DNA of 64,000 nucleotides from Neolewinella maritima. Lineage in GTDB: Bacteria > Bacteroidota > Bacteroidia > Chitinophagales > Saprospiraceae. Below the pieces are notes generated by a model, which did not search any database, was not told where the DNA came from, and worked only from the letters and a program-made list of their open reading frames with translations. The stretch spans positions 30,840 through 94,839 of the forward strand of contig NZ_CAKLPZ010000006.1 in the NCBI RefSeq assembly GCF_923081025.1. The letters are read 5' to 3'. The position numbers were made by a program, and so were the translations under genes. Positions 35,154 to 43,235 of the stretch are shown here, piece by piece; position 1 is the stretch's first letter, and each line of letters begins with the position of its first letter.

Positions 35154-37718
35154 TTACCACATTAGTTTAATACCGGCACCGATGCCGTAATCGCTGTCGT
35201 AGCGGGCCTCCACGCCGAAGTACTGCCCCAGGATGTAGCTGGTACCGAAGGTGTACTCGATCTCCCGTCCGGTGAAGCTATACCGCCCCTGGGCCGAGGC
35301 GCGCCAGCGGCTGGTGAGCGGAATATCCTCCCGCTCCAGCTGTAGCTCGAAGCGGCCGCGGTGGTCGACGCGCAGGTCCGACCAGACCATCATGGGCAAA
35401 AAGTACCGCACGCCGGCTAGGGCTACGGCTTCGGTCTCCAGGTCCTCGCGGCCGATCTCGGGATCCATGACCTGGGTGCCGTCGTACTCGAAGCCAACGT
35501 AAGCCGACAGGTACTGTCGGGGGTCAAGGTAGCGCATGGCCTTACCCTCCACCTCGAAGTTGCCGTCGTAGTCCGCCTCTCCCTCCAGGCTAAATTCATT
35601 GTAGATGTTGAAATAGGCGAAGTCGGCCCAGCCCCCGTTACTCAGGCCGCTCACGCTGGCCATACCGAAATACTGCCGGTCATCCATGGCGAATTTATCG
35701 TAATCTGCCCGGTCGGCGATCAGTAGATCGGAGCTTCCTTCGTAGCCGATGATACGCGCCATGCCCGACATCATGTGGTACAGCAGGTGGCAGTGAAAGA
35801 ACCAGTCCTTGTCTTCGGTAGCGGCAAACTCGATGATGGTAGTTTCCATCGGAGCTACGTTGACCACGTGCTTCAGGGGGGCATGGTCACCCTGGTTGTT
35901 GACGACCCGGAAAAAGTGCCCGTGCAGGTGCATCGGGTGGCTCATCATGGTGGTATTGTGGAACACGAAGCGGACGTTCTCGCCCCGCTCAATCATGATC
36001 TTATCGGACTCCGACAGCGGTTCGTTGTTGATCATCCAGACGTAGCGCAGCATGTTGCCCCCCAGGTAGAGGTGCACAACGCGTACGGGCCGGCCGTCCT
36101 TCAGGGCGGTGGGCGCTTCGGACCGTAGCATGTTGTAGTCGAAAATAGTTTCATCAGGATATGCCTGCTTCAGCTCATTGTAGCCGGTCATCATCACACC
36201 CATGGGGGCATCGGCACCCGTGTCCATCTCCATCGTCTTGCCATCCATCTCGGAGGCCTTGTAGGTCTTTCCCCTGTCCGAGCCGGACATCGCATGGTTC
36301 ATTTTGCCGTGATCCATCTTACTGTGGTCCATGCCGGTAGGTGGGGTGGTGTCCTTCTGCATGCCGGGCATCGCGTGACCCATTTTGCTATGGTCCATCT
36401 TACTGTGGTCCATACCGGACATGTTCGTAGCTGAAGAATCCTTCCTCATGGGCATCTGCATATCCGTAGTACCCACACCCTGCACGTCCATGTCCATCTG
36501 CATACCCATGTCCATCATGGATTCCATAAGAATATCCGCATTACTGGGTGCCTGGCCGGCGGGGTAGACCGTCGGTTCCGGAATATCGTTGGGGGCCTTA
36601 CCCATCTGCATACCGGGCATGTCGGTCATCATGCTTTTCATTTCCTGGGTAAGGGCGTAATAATCGACGGGCGGGAGATCCGGGGCGGCATGGTCGGTAC
36701 CGGAGCCTAGCCAGGTAGTGGTGTACCGGTAGCGATCCCAGGAGGTGGCGCGGAACTCATAGCGACCGCCGGCTGGCAGGGTCACCTCGATGTCGTAAGT
36801 CTCGGCCGTGGCGATAAGTAGCTTGTCGACTTCGACGGGCTCGACTTCCTGCCCGTCGGCGGAGACGATTGTCATTTTCCCTCCGGCAAATTGGAGCCAG
36901 AAATGAGAGGAGGCCGAGCCGTTGATGACACGCAGACGTACTGTCTCGCCCGCATTAAGGTCGGCATAGGCGTCGGTTATTTTGCCGTTGCTGAGAAAGG
37001 CATCGTAATACACATCGGCCAGGTCCATGCTGGGCATTCGGTTCCACTCCAACCAGGCCTGTTTACCCAGGTTACCGGAGGCCAGGGCCTTACCGTAGCT
37101 CTGTACGGCATTTCGTTTGATGGCGTACCAGTCGGTGTGCCGTTTGATCTGGCGGAGCACCTCGTGGGGATCCTGCTTCGTAAAATCGGACAGTACCACT
37201 ACTTTTTCCTTGGTGGACGTACCCGCCTTAGGTTGAATAACGATGGAGCCGTACAGTCCTTTCTGCTCCTGGAATTCGGTGTGGGAGTGGTACCAGTACG
37301 TACCGTTCTGGATGATGGGAAAGGAAGCCACATAGGTATCGCCGGGCTCGATGAGGCTGGTATTGAGCATGGGTACTCCGTCGTATTTGTTGGGCAGTAG
37401 CAGGCCGTGCCAGTGGAAGGATACGGTGCCCTCGGTGCGGTTAGTCACATAAATGCGTGCCGAGTCGCCCTCGGTGAAGTTCAGGGTGGGGGCGGGAATG
37501 GAGCCGTTCGTGGCCAGGGCCGGGGTGGGCTTACCCGTGAAGTCCACGGTGGTGTCTGCTACCGTAAGGTGATAGGTCACTACATTGCCGGTACGCGTGG
37601 TGAGCGACTGGCCGGGGATCACCTCGTAGGTACTGGCGGTACCGTCACCGGCCTGCTGGGCGGTAAGACCGAGCGAGGCCAGTAGCAGTCCGGTAAGCAG
37701 CAAATGGGTCCGTTTCAT
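35154..37718 (-). CDS. Multicopper oxidase (CopA-type) fused to a CopB-like outer-membrane C-terminus
   Basis: An 854-residue exported protein. Signal peptide to about residue 20. All four copper-ligand boxes are present: SFHWHGLLLP, WYHSHTEFQ, HPMHLHGHFFRV, and WFFHCHLLYHMMSGM (His-Cys-His plus Met, type 1 site). Residues about 385-490 are a Met/His-rich insert (MDHSKMDHSKMGHAMPGM and similar), typical of periplasmic Cu(I) oxidases. The last about 190 residues, from DLLIADRADYDKF, are a beta-rich CopB-like segment ending GAGIKLMW, which suggests outer-membrane association. It oxidises Cu(I) to Cu(II). Normal CopA is about 600 residues, so this is a fusion. Confidence 0.88.
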   Translation of the reverse strand: MKRTHLLLTGLLLASLGLTAQQAGDGTASTYEVIPGQSLTTRTGNVVTYHLTVADTTVDFTGKPTPALATNGSIPAPTLNFTEGDSARIYVTNRTEGTVSFHWHGLLLPNKYDGVPMLNTSLIEPGDTYVASFPIIQNGTYWYHSHTEFQEQKGLYGSIVIQPKAGTSTKEKVVVLSDFTKQDPHEVLRQIKRHTDWYAIKRNAVQSYGKALASGNLGKQAWLEWNRMPSMDLADVYYDAFLSNGKITDAYADLNAGETVRLRVINGSASSHFWLQFAGGKMTIVSADGQEVEPVEVDKLLIATAETYDIEVTLPAGGRYEFRATSWDRYRYTTTWLGSGTDHAAPDLPPVDYYALTQEMKSMMTDMPGMQMGKAPNDIPEPTVYPAGQAPSNADILMESMMDMGMQMDMDVQGVGTTDMQMPMRKDSSATNMSGMDHSKMDHSKMGHAMPGMQKDTTPPTGMDHSKMDHGKMNHAMSGSDRGKTYKASEMDGKTMEMDTGADAPMGVMMTGYNELKQAYPDETIFDYNMLRSEAPTALKDGRPVRVVHLYLGGNMLRYVWMINNEPLSESDKIMIERGENVRFVFHNTTMMSHPMHLHGHFFRVVNNQGDHAPLKHVVNVAPMETTIIEFAATEDKDWFFHCHLLYHMMSGMARIIGYEGSSDLLIADRADYDKFAMDDRQYFGMASVSGLSNGGWADFAYFNIYNEFSLEGEADYDGNFEVEGKAMRYLDPRQYLSAYVGFEYDGTQVMDPEIGREDLETEAVALAGVRYFLPMMVWSDLRVDHRGRFELQLEREDIPLTSRWRASAQGRYSFTGREIEYTFGTSYILGQYFGVEARYDSDYGIGAGIKLMW

Positions 37719-37741
37719 ATTTGGGGTATTTTGGGGGGGGG

Positions 37742-37793
37742 GTAAAAAAGTACCCCGTCGGACCGCTTAAGCAGTCGGACGGGGGTACTTCTA
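37742..37793 (-). terminator. Rho-independent terminator after the Csp gene
   Basis: A long imperfect hairpin (AAGTACCCC-GTCGGAC... against ...GTCGGACGGGGGTACTT) followed on the minus strand by six T (37743-37749 region reads TTTTTT). It separates the Csp operon from the multicopper-oxidase operon. Confidence 0.7.
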
Positions 37794-37804
37794 GCAATCG
37801 GTGT

Positions 37805-38140
37805 TTAAGCGGCCATCTTGCGGCACTCGGCGGCGCACTTGCGGCAGCTCTCGGCGCAGCGCTGGCAGTGCTCGTGATCGTGCGCGGCGCATAGCTCGGC
37901 GCAGTAGTCACAGACCTCGGCGCACAGGACGCACTGCTGCTTGCTGAACTTCGAGTCGGCGGCCATCAGACCGATGCTGGCCTGAAGCACTTCGATGCAC
38001 TGGATGCAGCAGTAGGGGCAGTCGTTCATGGACTTCATGCCCGCCATTTTGGCCAGACATACCTTGCAGTCGATCAGACACTCCAGGCACGATTCCATGC
38101 AGGCAGTGTACTGGTCTTTAACGGATACGGATAGACTCAT
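37805..38140 (-). CDS. csp: Csp-type four-helix-bundle copper storage protein
   Basis: A 111-residue helical protein with about 19 Cys, arranged as C-x3-C and C-x2-C along helices (CMESCLECLIDCKVC, CPYCCIQC, CVLCAEVCDYCAELC, CQRCAESCRKCAAEC). This is the pattern of Csp/DUF326 proteins, which fill the core of a four-helix tetramer with Cu(I). No signal peptide, so cytosolic storage is likely (Csp3-like). It is followed by a terminator and preceded by the DUF305 gene. Confidence 0.88.
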   Translation of the reverse strand: MSLSVSVKDQYTACMESCLECLIDCKVCLAKMAGMKSMNDCPYCCIQCIEVLQASIGLMAADSKFSKQQCVLCAEVCDYCAELCAAHDHEHCQRCAESCRKCAAECRKMAA

Positions 38141-38156
38141 AGTAAAACGGGTTTGG

Positions 38157-38687
38157 TTAGTCTTGCTGCTCCAGGCGGTAGATCATGCGCTTCATCTCGG
38201 CGATCTCCATCTCCTGAGCCTCGATAATTTCTTCGGCGAGTTTGATGGCCTCAGGGTCCTTTAAGTGAGCCTTCTGACTCACTATAATGGCCGCCTACTG
38301 GTGGGGGATCATAGCTTTCATCCAGCCGATATCGTCGACGAACGTTTGCTGGCGTAGTCCAGCGTAGCATAGGACGAAGGTTAAGACGGCTACCCCCAGG
38401 ATGGCGTAATTCCACACCATGTTGCGGTACATTCCCCACATGAAGCCCATCATGATTCCTACCATAGTGGCGATCATAAGAAAGGTCATGTACGTCCTGG
38501 ATGGGCTCAATATGACGTGATCCAGCCGGTCAACGTTCAGAAACATCACCATGTACATCACCACGAAGGATACGGTCATCATGAGCCCGAACTTGAGGTA
38601 AGGATTCATTCCCATATCCATGGAGCCGTCGTGACGGGAGTCCCGGCCAGGTTGGGACGAGCGAGTAGATTTTGCGGATTCGGTCAT
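38157..38687 (-). pseudogene. DUF305 membrane protein interrupted by an in-frame amber codon
   Basis: The first 130 residues give a His/Met-rich start (DGSMDMGMNPYLKFGLMMTV), three helices, and WMKAMIPHQ, then TAG at 38295-38297. The same frame continues directly as AAIIVSQKAHLKDPEA...EIAEMKRMIYRLEQQD to a TAA at 38157, which is the second half of the DUF305 ferritin-like domain. The normal motif is MIPHH followed by a small or Gln residue, so a substitution or small indel sits exactly on the catalytic-looking His pair. It could be a true null allele or a read error. Confidence 0.8.
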
Positions 38688-39235
38688 TACTTGCTAATTG
38701 TATCGGTGACCTTCCCGCAGGTGAGCATCTTGTCTCCGTAGAAGGGGTTGCGCACTTCGGCTACCTCGCTAAACCAGTCGGCACCCGCTCCGTCGAAGGC
38801 CATGGGGCAGTGCATCTTGTAGATGGTGCCCTCCGTCATACCGTTCGTAAACAGCTCTTCCACTTTGGTCCCTAGGGTAGCGAAGGCGCCGCGCTGCACC
38901 TCCAGCTCGTCCGAGTCGGCGATACGCTGGGCCAATTCCTTGAGGTCCCAGCGTTCGGGCCCGAAGCCTTCGGCCATATTGCCCGCGGTGGAGGCTGCTT
39001 CCGTGGCGTCGGAGCGGACCAGGGCACTGCGCAGATGCAGGTAGTTCTGAAACACCTTGTCGGTCATCGCATCGGCAAACTCAGCATCGGAGTTAGCGGG
39101 AGCCGAAGCCTGCTGTTGTTCCATCTGCTCAGGGGTACTGATGCCGGTGCTGGTAGCGTTTTCGGTCTGGGCAGTGCTATCACCACAGGCTAAGAGTAAA
39201 GCCGGTAGCAGAAGAAGAAGAGTGATACGGTTCAT
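38687..39235 (-). CDS. DUF3347 exported lipoprotein
   Basis: A 182-residue protein with lipobox LLLACG. The C-terminus YKMHCPMAFDGAGADWFSEV, then NPFYGDKMLTCGKV, is the DUF3347 signature also seen fused to CusB-like proteins; Cys and Met residues there are likely copper ligands. The stop overlaps the DUF305 start by 1 bp (TAATG type), so they are co-translated. It is the first gene after the AraC-type regulator on this strand. Confidence 0.82.
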   Translation of the reverse strand: MNRITLLLLLPALLLACGDSTAQTENATSTGISTPEQMEQQQASAPANSDAEFADAMTDKVFQNYLHLRSALVRSDATEAASTAGNMAEGFGPERWDLKELAQRIADSDELEVQRGAFATLGTKVEELFTNGMTEGTIYKMHCPMAFDGAGADWFSEVAEVRNPFYGDKMLTCGKVTDTISK

Positions 39236-39278
39236 TGCGTGCTGTTTTCGTTATACAACACGTAATGCAGAGCCTTGC

Positions 39279-39318
39279 TTTGCTATAGTTTGCTAATATC
39301 TGCTATCTTATGCGCTAT
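39279..39318. promoter_or_regulatory. Four 10-bp direct repeats upstream of the DUF3347-DUF305-Csp operon
   Basis: TTTGCTATAG, TTTGCTAATA, TCTGCTATCT and TATGCGCTAT follow each other at exact 10-bp spacing, one helical turn, 44 bp before the DUF3347 start. Direct repeats in phase are typical AraC-family sites, and an AraC-type gene lies next to them. Confidence 0.5.
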
Positions 39319-39340
39319 CCCGCCATGCGGAAAAAGGTCC

Positions 39341-39733
39341 TTAGAGCTTATCCAATGAATGGGGGACATACTTTCCCCGTGTTCTGAAGGCAGTGAAGGA
39401 TAAGCCCGTATTCTGCCTGAAGACTGTGATTAAGCGACCCGCGCTACCATAATCCAGTCGTAGGGCAATGTTACCAATCTGATCGGTAGTCTGTTCAAGT
39501 GGTTGCTTAGCCCGCTCAATGCGGTGTAGGCGGTAAAATTCACTGATTATACGCCCCTCAACGCATGAGAACGTGCGGCTTAGGTGTGAGTAGCTTTGTC
39601 CAATGTCGGTGCTGATTACATCAGATAATTCCTTTGATGAGTCAGACCAGTCACTATATACGCGGTCCACAATCAAGCCTTTGATACGGCTGACAATATC
39701 TATCTGCTGCTTAAATCCTAGACTAGAAGCCAT
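39341..39733 (-). CDS. AraC-type HTH regulator, N-terminally truncated by an IS fragment
   Basis: From the ATG at 39733 (MASSLGFKQQIDIVSRIKGL) 130 residues carry a complete AraC DNA-binding domain: first HTH SDVISTDIGQSYSHLSRTFS, recognition region, and second HTH TDQIGNIALRLDYGSAGRLI. Homologues beside Bacteroidota copper genes normally have about 70 more residues, an HMA-like sensor, before the LGF segment. Here that part is replaced in frame by the end of an IS5-type transposase: the open frame runs on to 39946. It may still bind DNA but has probably lost metal sensing. Confidence 0.72.
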   Translation of the reverse strand: MASSLGFKQQIDIVSRIKGLIVDRVYSDWSDSSKELSDVISTDIGQSYSHLSRTFSCVEGRIISEFYRLHRIERAKQPLEQTTDQIGNIALRLDYGSAGRLITVFRQNTGLSFTAFRTRGKYVPHSLDKL

Positions 39734-39995
39734 CTCAAAACCATTTTTCAGATAGATAGCCATAGTAGCTAGCAATATGAAGCCTTCAAAGTTGCGGTCG
39801 TAGAAGTCCCACCGTACCACGCAGCGTCGGTAGTTGTGTAGCCACGTAAATAAGCGTTCGACCTTCCACCGCCGGCGAAAGCGGCGTAGTTTTCGTCCAT
39901 CCTGCGTTGGCTTCCTTTTGCGATTGCGGCGATGCGGGCAGATCAATTCTATACCCTGCTGGGCCAGTGCTTCGCGCAGGGCATCGAAATTGCCT
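39734..39995 (-). pseudogene. IS5-family transposase, 3' fragment
   Basis: The reading frame LREALAQQGIELICPHRRNR... KPTQDGRKLRRFRRRWKVER... LFTWLHNYRRCVVRWDF is the C-terminal third of an IS5-type DDE transposase, with the catalytic Glu in WKVERLF. No 5' part is present. It abuts a broken integrase at about 39996 and reads without a stop into the AraC gene. Confidence 0.75.
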
Positions 39996-39996
39996 T

Positions 39997-40369
39997 TACA
40001 ACACTGCCCTGTTGATTGGTGCCGGCGTCAACTTCGGCTCCAAATCGGCGACACTATCCAACTGCGGTGGAATTAGATCCAGCGAGATAAGTTCGTCATC
40101 CAGAAGGGCAAGCCTGGAAAAGAAAGAGTGGTCAACTTCCACGGCAACTTCTTGAAGTTGGCCAGGAGGGTAGGGGGGGGCAGTTGAAGATGTCCGCCGA
40201 CGGGTGGAGCATCTACAAAGATAAAGGGCAGAGTATGCACGCACTAGTTCTGCTAAGCCAGATCTTCGGGTATCGGGGTATCGGGATGACACGTCGGTAC
40301 ATCAGGCTGACGCGGAAGACAATTTCCCGCGCTTACTTGTCCTCATGGATCAATACCCTCATGGCCTAG
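39997..40369 (+). pseudogene. Second copy of the short tyrosine recombinase, decayed
   Basis: Starting at TACAACACTGCCCT the sequence follows the intact integrase at 19738 onwards (TGATTGGTGCCGGC, then GGCAAG-CTGGAAAAGAAAGA, then GGCAACTTCTTGAAG) with substitutions, a frameshift in a G run near 40173 and an internal deletion of about 120 bp that removes the HTLRKTF box. The end LSQIFGYRGIGMTRRYIRLT keeps the Tyr. It has no start region, because the IS5 fragment is joined to it. Confidence 0.8.
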
Positions 40370-40438
40370 TAACTCATTTTTCTAGAATATACACCTGGGC
40401 AGGAGGTTTCCAACCATAATCCCACCGGACTTTTCTCC

Positions 40439-40902
40439 GTTTTAATCTATCTGTTGCTAGAAGATGCCCAGGAGAATATTCACCGTTACGCGAATTCGCG
40501 TAACGGTGAATAGCTTCAATCCATCTACTGCTGGAATGTACCCGCGAGGTGCGTACCGCATGCATATGAATCCGATCGAACAACTGTTTCAATCCATCTG
40601 TGCTGGAAGATGCCCGTGATGTCATGTCGACGATCTGATCGGACCACTCCCACTTTAGTTCAACTATTGCTGAAGGGTTACGATGAGAGCTTTTCGCGGG
40701 GTGGTATTGTGCTGCCCCGCTTTGTTTTAATCCATCTGTTGCGGGAAGTAGCCAGTGAGGCTGTGTCCATTACGACCGTTGAGAACTGCATTCTGGGTTT
40801 CAATTCATCTACTGCAAGGTACTTTAAAGGTTAGTGGCATGGGTGTGGTTGAACTGGTTACCTGAGTTTCAATCCATCTATCGACGGAAGGTGCTCTGAG
40901 GT
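40439..40902. CRISPR. Degenerate CRISPR-like array (about seven repeats), no cas genes
   Basis: Units starting near 40439, 40513, 40586, 40658, 40724, 40797 and 40866 share a roughly 36-nt repeat that begins GTTTCAATCCATCTGTTGCT and goes on with GGAAG-TGCCC-TGAGG. Spacing is 66-74 bp (mostly 72-74), leaving unrelated 30-38-bp spacers. The repeats differ at several positions (TTTTAATCTATC, CTTCAATCCATC, TTCAACTATT), far more than in an active array. GTTT(C/T)AATCC starts are typical of type I/III repeats. The following 100 bp (40903-41000) are AT-rich. No cas gene is in the window. Confidence 0.7.
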
Positions 40903-41471
40903 CCTACTTAACATAAGATAAGTTATAGGCTAGGTATAAGAAGCTGATTTTTAGTTAAATACAAGTCTGAAATATTGATGTCTCTACACCGATTGCTCTT
41001 TCACGCTGTACTGATCAAGAGACATCTACAAGATGGCTCCGGATTTCTTTTACTCAGCCGACAGCTGGGCTTGAATAGAAACCCGCTACAGCTCAGAAGC
41101 TGGTCATAGGCAAGTACCAAGATACCAAATCGTAACGCTTAGCACCAGTACCCCGTACTGGAACGTTACGATGTCTTGCTCACCCATAGTTAGGTTCTTG
41201 TTAGCTAACAAAGATAGGCAGCGACTTTACACCGACGGGGGCCGACCAAGATTACAGGTGCTGATGATCTGGAGCAATTACCCTACCCATTTCGAGTAGA
41301 CCATCTGACGCACTTAGAAGGTGGAAATTCAGGGTGGTGCGCTTGACATACACAGCTTGACGTACACACTCCTGCTTATCGAACCCCGTCTATGTCACCG
41401 CCGCCAGCATCGCTAGGGTATGACACAATCCATTAGGGTGCAAGGAATCCCTGGCACGCGTGAAATCGAAT
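40903..41471. other. Intergenic region without recognisable gene; one hairpin
   Basis: About 570 bp with no supported coding frame. It contains a nested inverted repeat at 41131-41170 (outer CGTAACG/CGTTACG, inner CCAGTAC-CCC-GTACTGG) that could be a transcript end or structured RNA. The first 100 bp are AT-rich and could be a leader for the array. Confidence 0.4.
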
Positions 41472-41984
41472 TCAGGCTATCACAAACTCATAAAAGGAAC
41501 GATATTCTGCCCCACCCGCTTGAGTTGCTGCTTGATCTATCCACATGTCAGAAGGCACTTTGTATTCTGTGCGGTTAGCAACATCTCGATCAATTAACAC
41601 AGCAAATGCTGCTAAAAAAGAATTAAAGCATCTAGCGCAAATATAGATGACGCTACCGCTTTGTTGATCAATCACCACGATCTGGTTTTTACGCCCTAAG
41701 TCCTGAGCGTAGAGGTTATCATATACTGGGTCGCTACCAAATATCACGTAGTTGCCAAATTGTTTTTTGGTTTCAGAAAATGATAGATTTCTATGTGGTG
41801 TAAACATTGGGAATTTATAGCTTTGTAGACAGTCCACCGGAGACTCTTTGCATTCTATAAAGTGCTGTCTATCAAGTTGGCTCGTAGAGTTCGCTACCCC
41901 TAACTGTTCGAGCTCCACCGCAACAACTGATATTAGCTTATCGACAGCATTTAGAAAAATATTCACATGCCAATTCATCGCCAA
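41472..41984 (-). CDS. Hypothetical protein, possibly SUKH/immunity-like
   Basis: A 170-residue soluble protein. FGNYVIFGSDPVYDNLYAQD followed by QIVVIDQQSGSVIYIC and a final FYEF resembles the layout of SMI1/KNR4 (SUKH) immunity proteins (strand, GD-x-Y-x-D, strand, late aromatic), but the match is by feel only. No toxin gene is adjacent. The frame is complete and of normal codon character but more AT-rich than the backbone. Confidence 0.5.
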   Translation of the reverse strand: MAMNWHVNIFLNAVDKLISVVAVELEQLGVANSTSQLDRQHFIECKESPVDCLQSYKFPMFTPHRNLSFSETKKQFGNYVIFGSDPVYDNLYAQDLGRKNQIVVIDQQSGSVIYICARCFNSFLAAFAVLIDRDVANRTEYKVPSDMWIDQAATQAGGAEYRSFYEFVIA

Positions 41985-42178
41985 GTAATATAAAATGGTC
42001 TTCTGAAATGTGGCACAATAACTTTGAGCGTTGTATCAAATGTAAGGATGGGTTGATGTGAAAAATGCAGCCGAGCGGAATCAATATCTTAAAGTGAGGA
42101 AACGCAACAAGAATACTCACTTGCCCAGACTGCTAGGGTGGGACGAAAGTTTAGAACTCACCCGGCACCCGGGTCCAT

Positions 42179-43054
42179 TCATTTAGGCTCTGCTCGAATA
42201 TCTTCAAGACGGTCTTTCGGATTGTTTGGGACGTTAAACCTGCCATCCTCGAGGATCAATTTGATGTCTTCAAATGAATTCTCCGGCCAAACCCGTAAAT
42301 AATTGAAGGGGGGGGTAGTTGGAACTTGCCAGATTAAACCGTTTGCGCGGGCGAACACTGATAGAGTAGTACCATCGATTTCCACCTTATGAAAGACGCT
42401 GTTAGTAGATTTACCCATCTGTTCCATATGCTGCGCGGCCAGCGTGTCTGCAAACGTTTCCTGGTTCTTAAGTTCTAAAGGTATCGTGATACCTGTATTC
42501 GGCCTACTATCTACTTCGATCGCGTACCTGAAGTTATTCAGTTCTTTCTTGTAGACCGGATCCCCAAACAGAGACTTCATAACGGTGACTGTAGCCGCTC
42601 CGCGTCCCCTAAGTTCCGTGTTAGCGATGCGCTCGCCTCGACATCTACCGTAGGTGAGGATATCGGTCGATTTGATCTTTTGCCAATCCTCTATCTTCTT
42701 CTCATCTTCTGGCCACCGGAGAAGATCAAACAGATAAAAGCCATGATCGCGTAGCCAAGCACTTTTACTTTCTGCGGCGAGAAGGTCCTGCAACTCGCTT
42801 AACGTCAAAGCCTGACATTCACTTGCGCTACCAGCCTCATCTCCTAAGACAACACCGAAGAAGTTCTCTAGGTGGGCGGCCGTTGCTTCCTCCGGAATGC
42901 TATCTCGCTGATCGGTTAAGTAATATTTATAGTACCTGAAAACACCATACTCCTCATCCGTCATTGATAGTGACGAAGTGTCTAATGAAAGGTTGTCCTC
43001 AGCCGCGTCGCCACAGGTAGTTAGAATGAATAGTAGCGAAATCCAACTAGCCAT
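42179..43054 (-). CDS. Hypothetical lipoprotein
   Basis: A 291-residue protein starting MASWISLLFILTTCGDAAED, a short lipoprotein signal with TTCG. The body is mixed alpha/beta (LSMTDEEYGVFRYYKYYLTD, RCRGERIANTELRGRGAATV) with no motif I recognise. The start at 43054 is chosen for the signal; a longer open frame upstream lacks one. No operon partner. Confidence 0.6.
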   Translation of the reverse strand: MASWISLLFILTTCGDAAEDNLSLDTSSLSMTDEEYGVFRYYKYYLTDQRDSIPEEATAAHLENFFGVVLGDEAGSASECQALTLSELQDLLAAESKSAWLRDHGFYLFDLLRWPEDEKKIEDWQKIKSTDILTYGRCRGERIANTELRGRGAATVTVMKSLFGDPVYKKELNNFRYAIEVDSRPNTGITIPLELKNQETFADTLAAQHMEQMGKSTNSVFHKVEIDGTTLSVFARANGLIWQVPTTPPFNYLRVWPENSFEDIKLILEDGRFNVPNNPKDRLEDIRAEPK

Positions 43055-43235
43055 GACTAATAGACGGACCGAAAAAGCTACTATTTGGTTTGAAATAGAC
43101 ACCGAACCGAAGATAGTGACCACGTATAAACAAGTTTGTTTGACCACTAATATACCGATGGTGTTCGAAATACACAAACGTAGGTCTGCACTAACCTAAA
43201 TGAAAATTGAATCTCATCGATGATCAGTTTAGTAG

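Noticed and set aside
16973..38297. UAG read as Gln, because amber codons stand where Gln might be expected in the Crp/Fnr, IS3 and DUF305 genes
   Set aside because: Many intact genes in the window end in TAG at their family-normal C-terminus (the TonB receptor ends at ...FTYKW-TAG), so UAG is a stop here.
40374..40834. Short frames across the CRISPR-like repeats
   Set aside because: They are read through repeat and spacer units and show no protein character.
42978..43199. Plus-strand frame opposite the lipoprotein start
   Set aside because: Antisense to a better-supported gene and without a motif.
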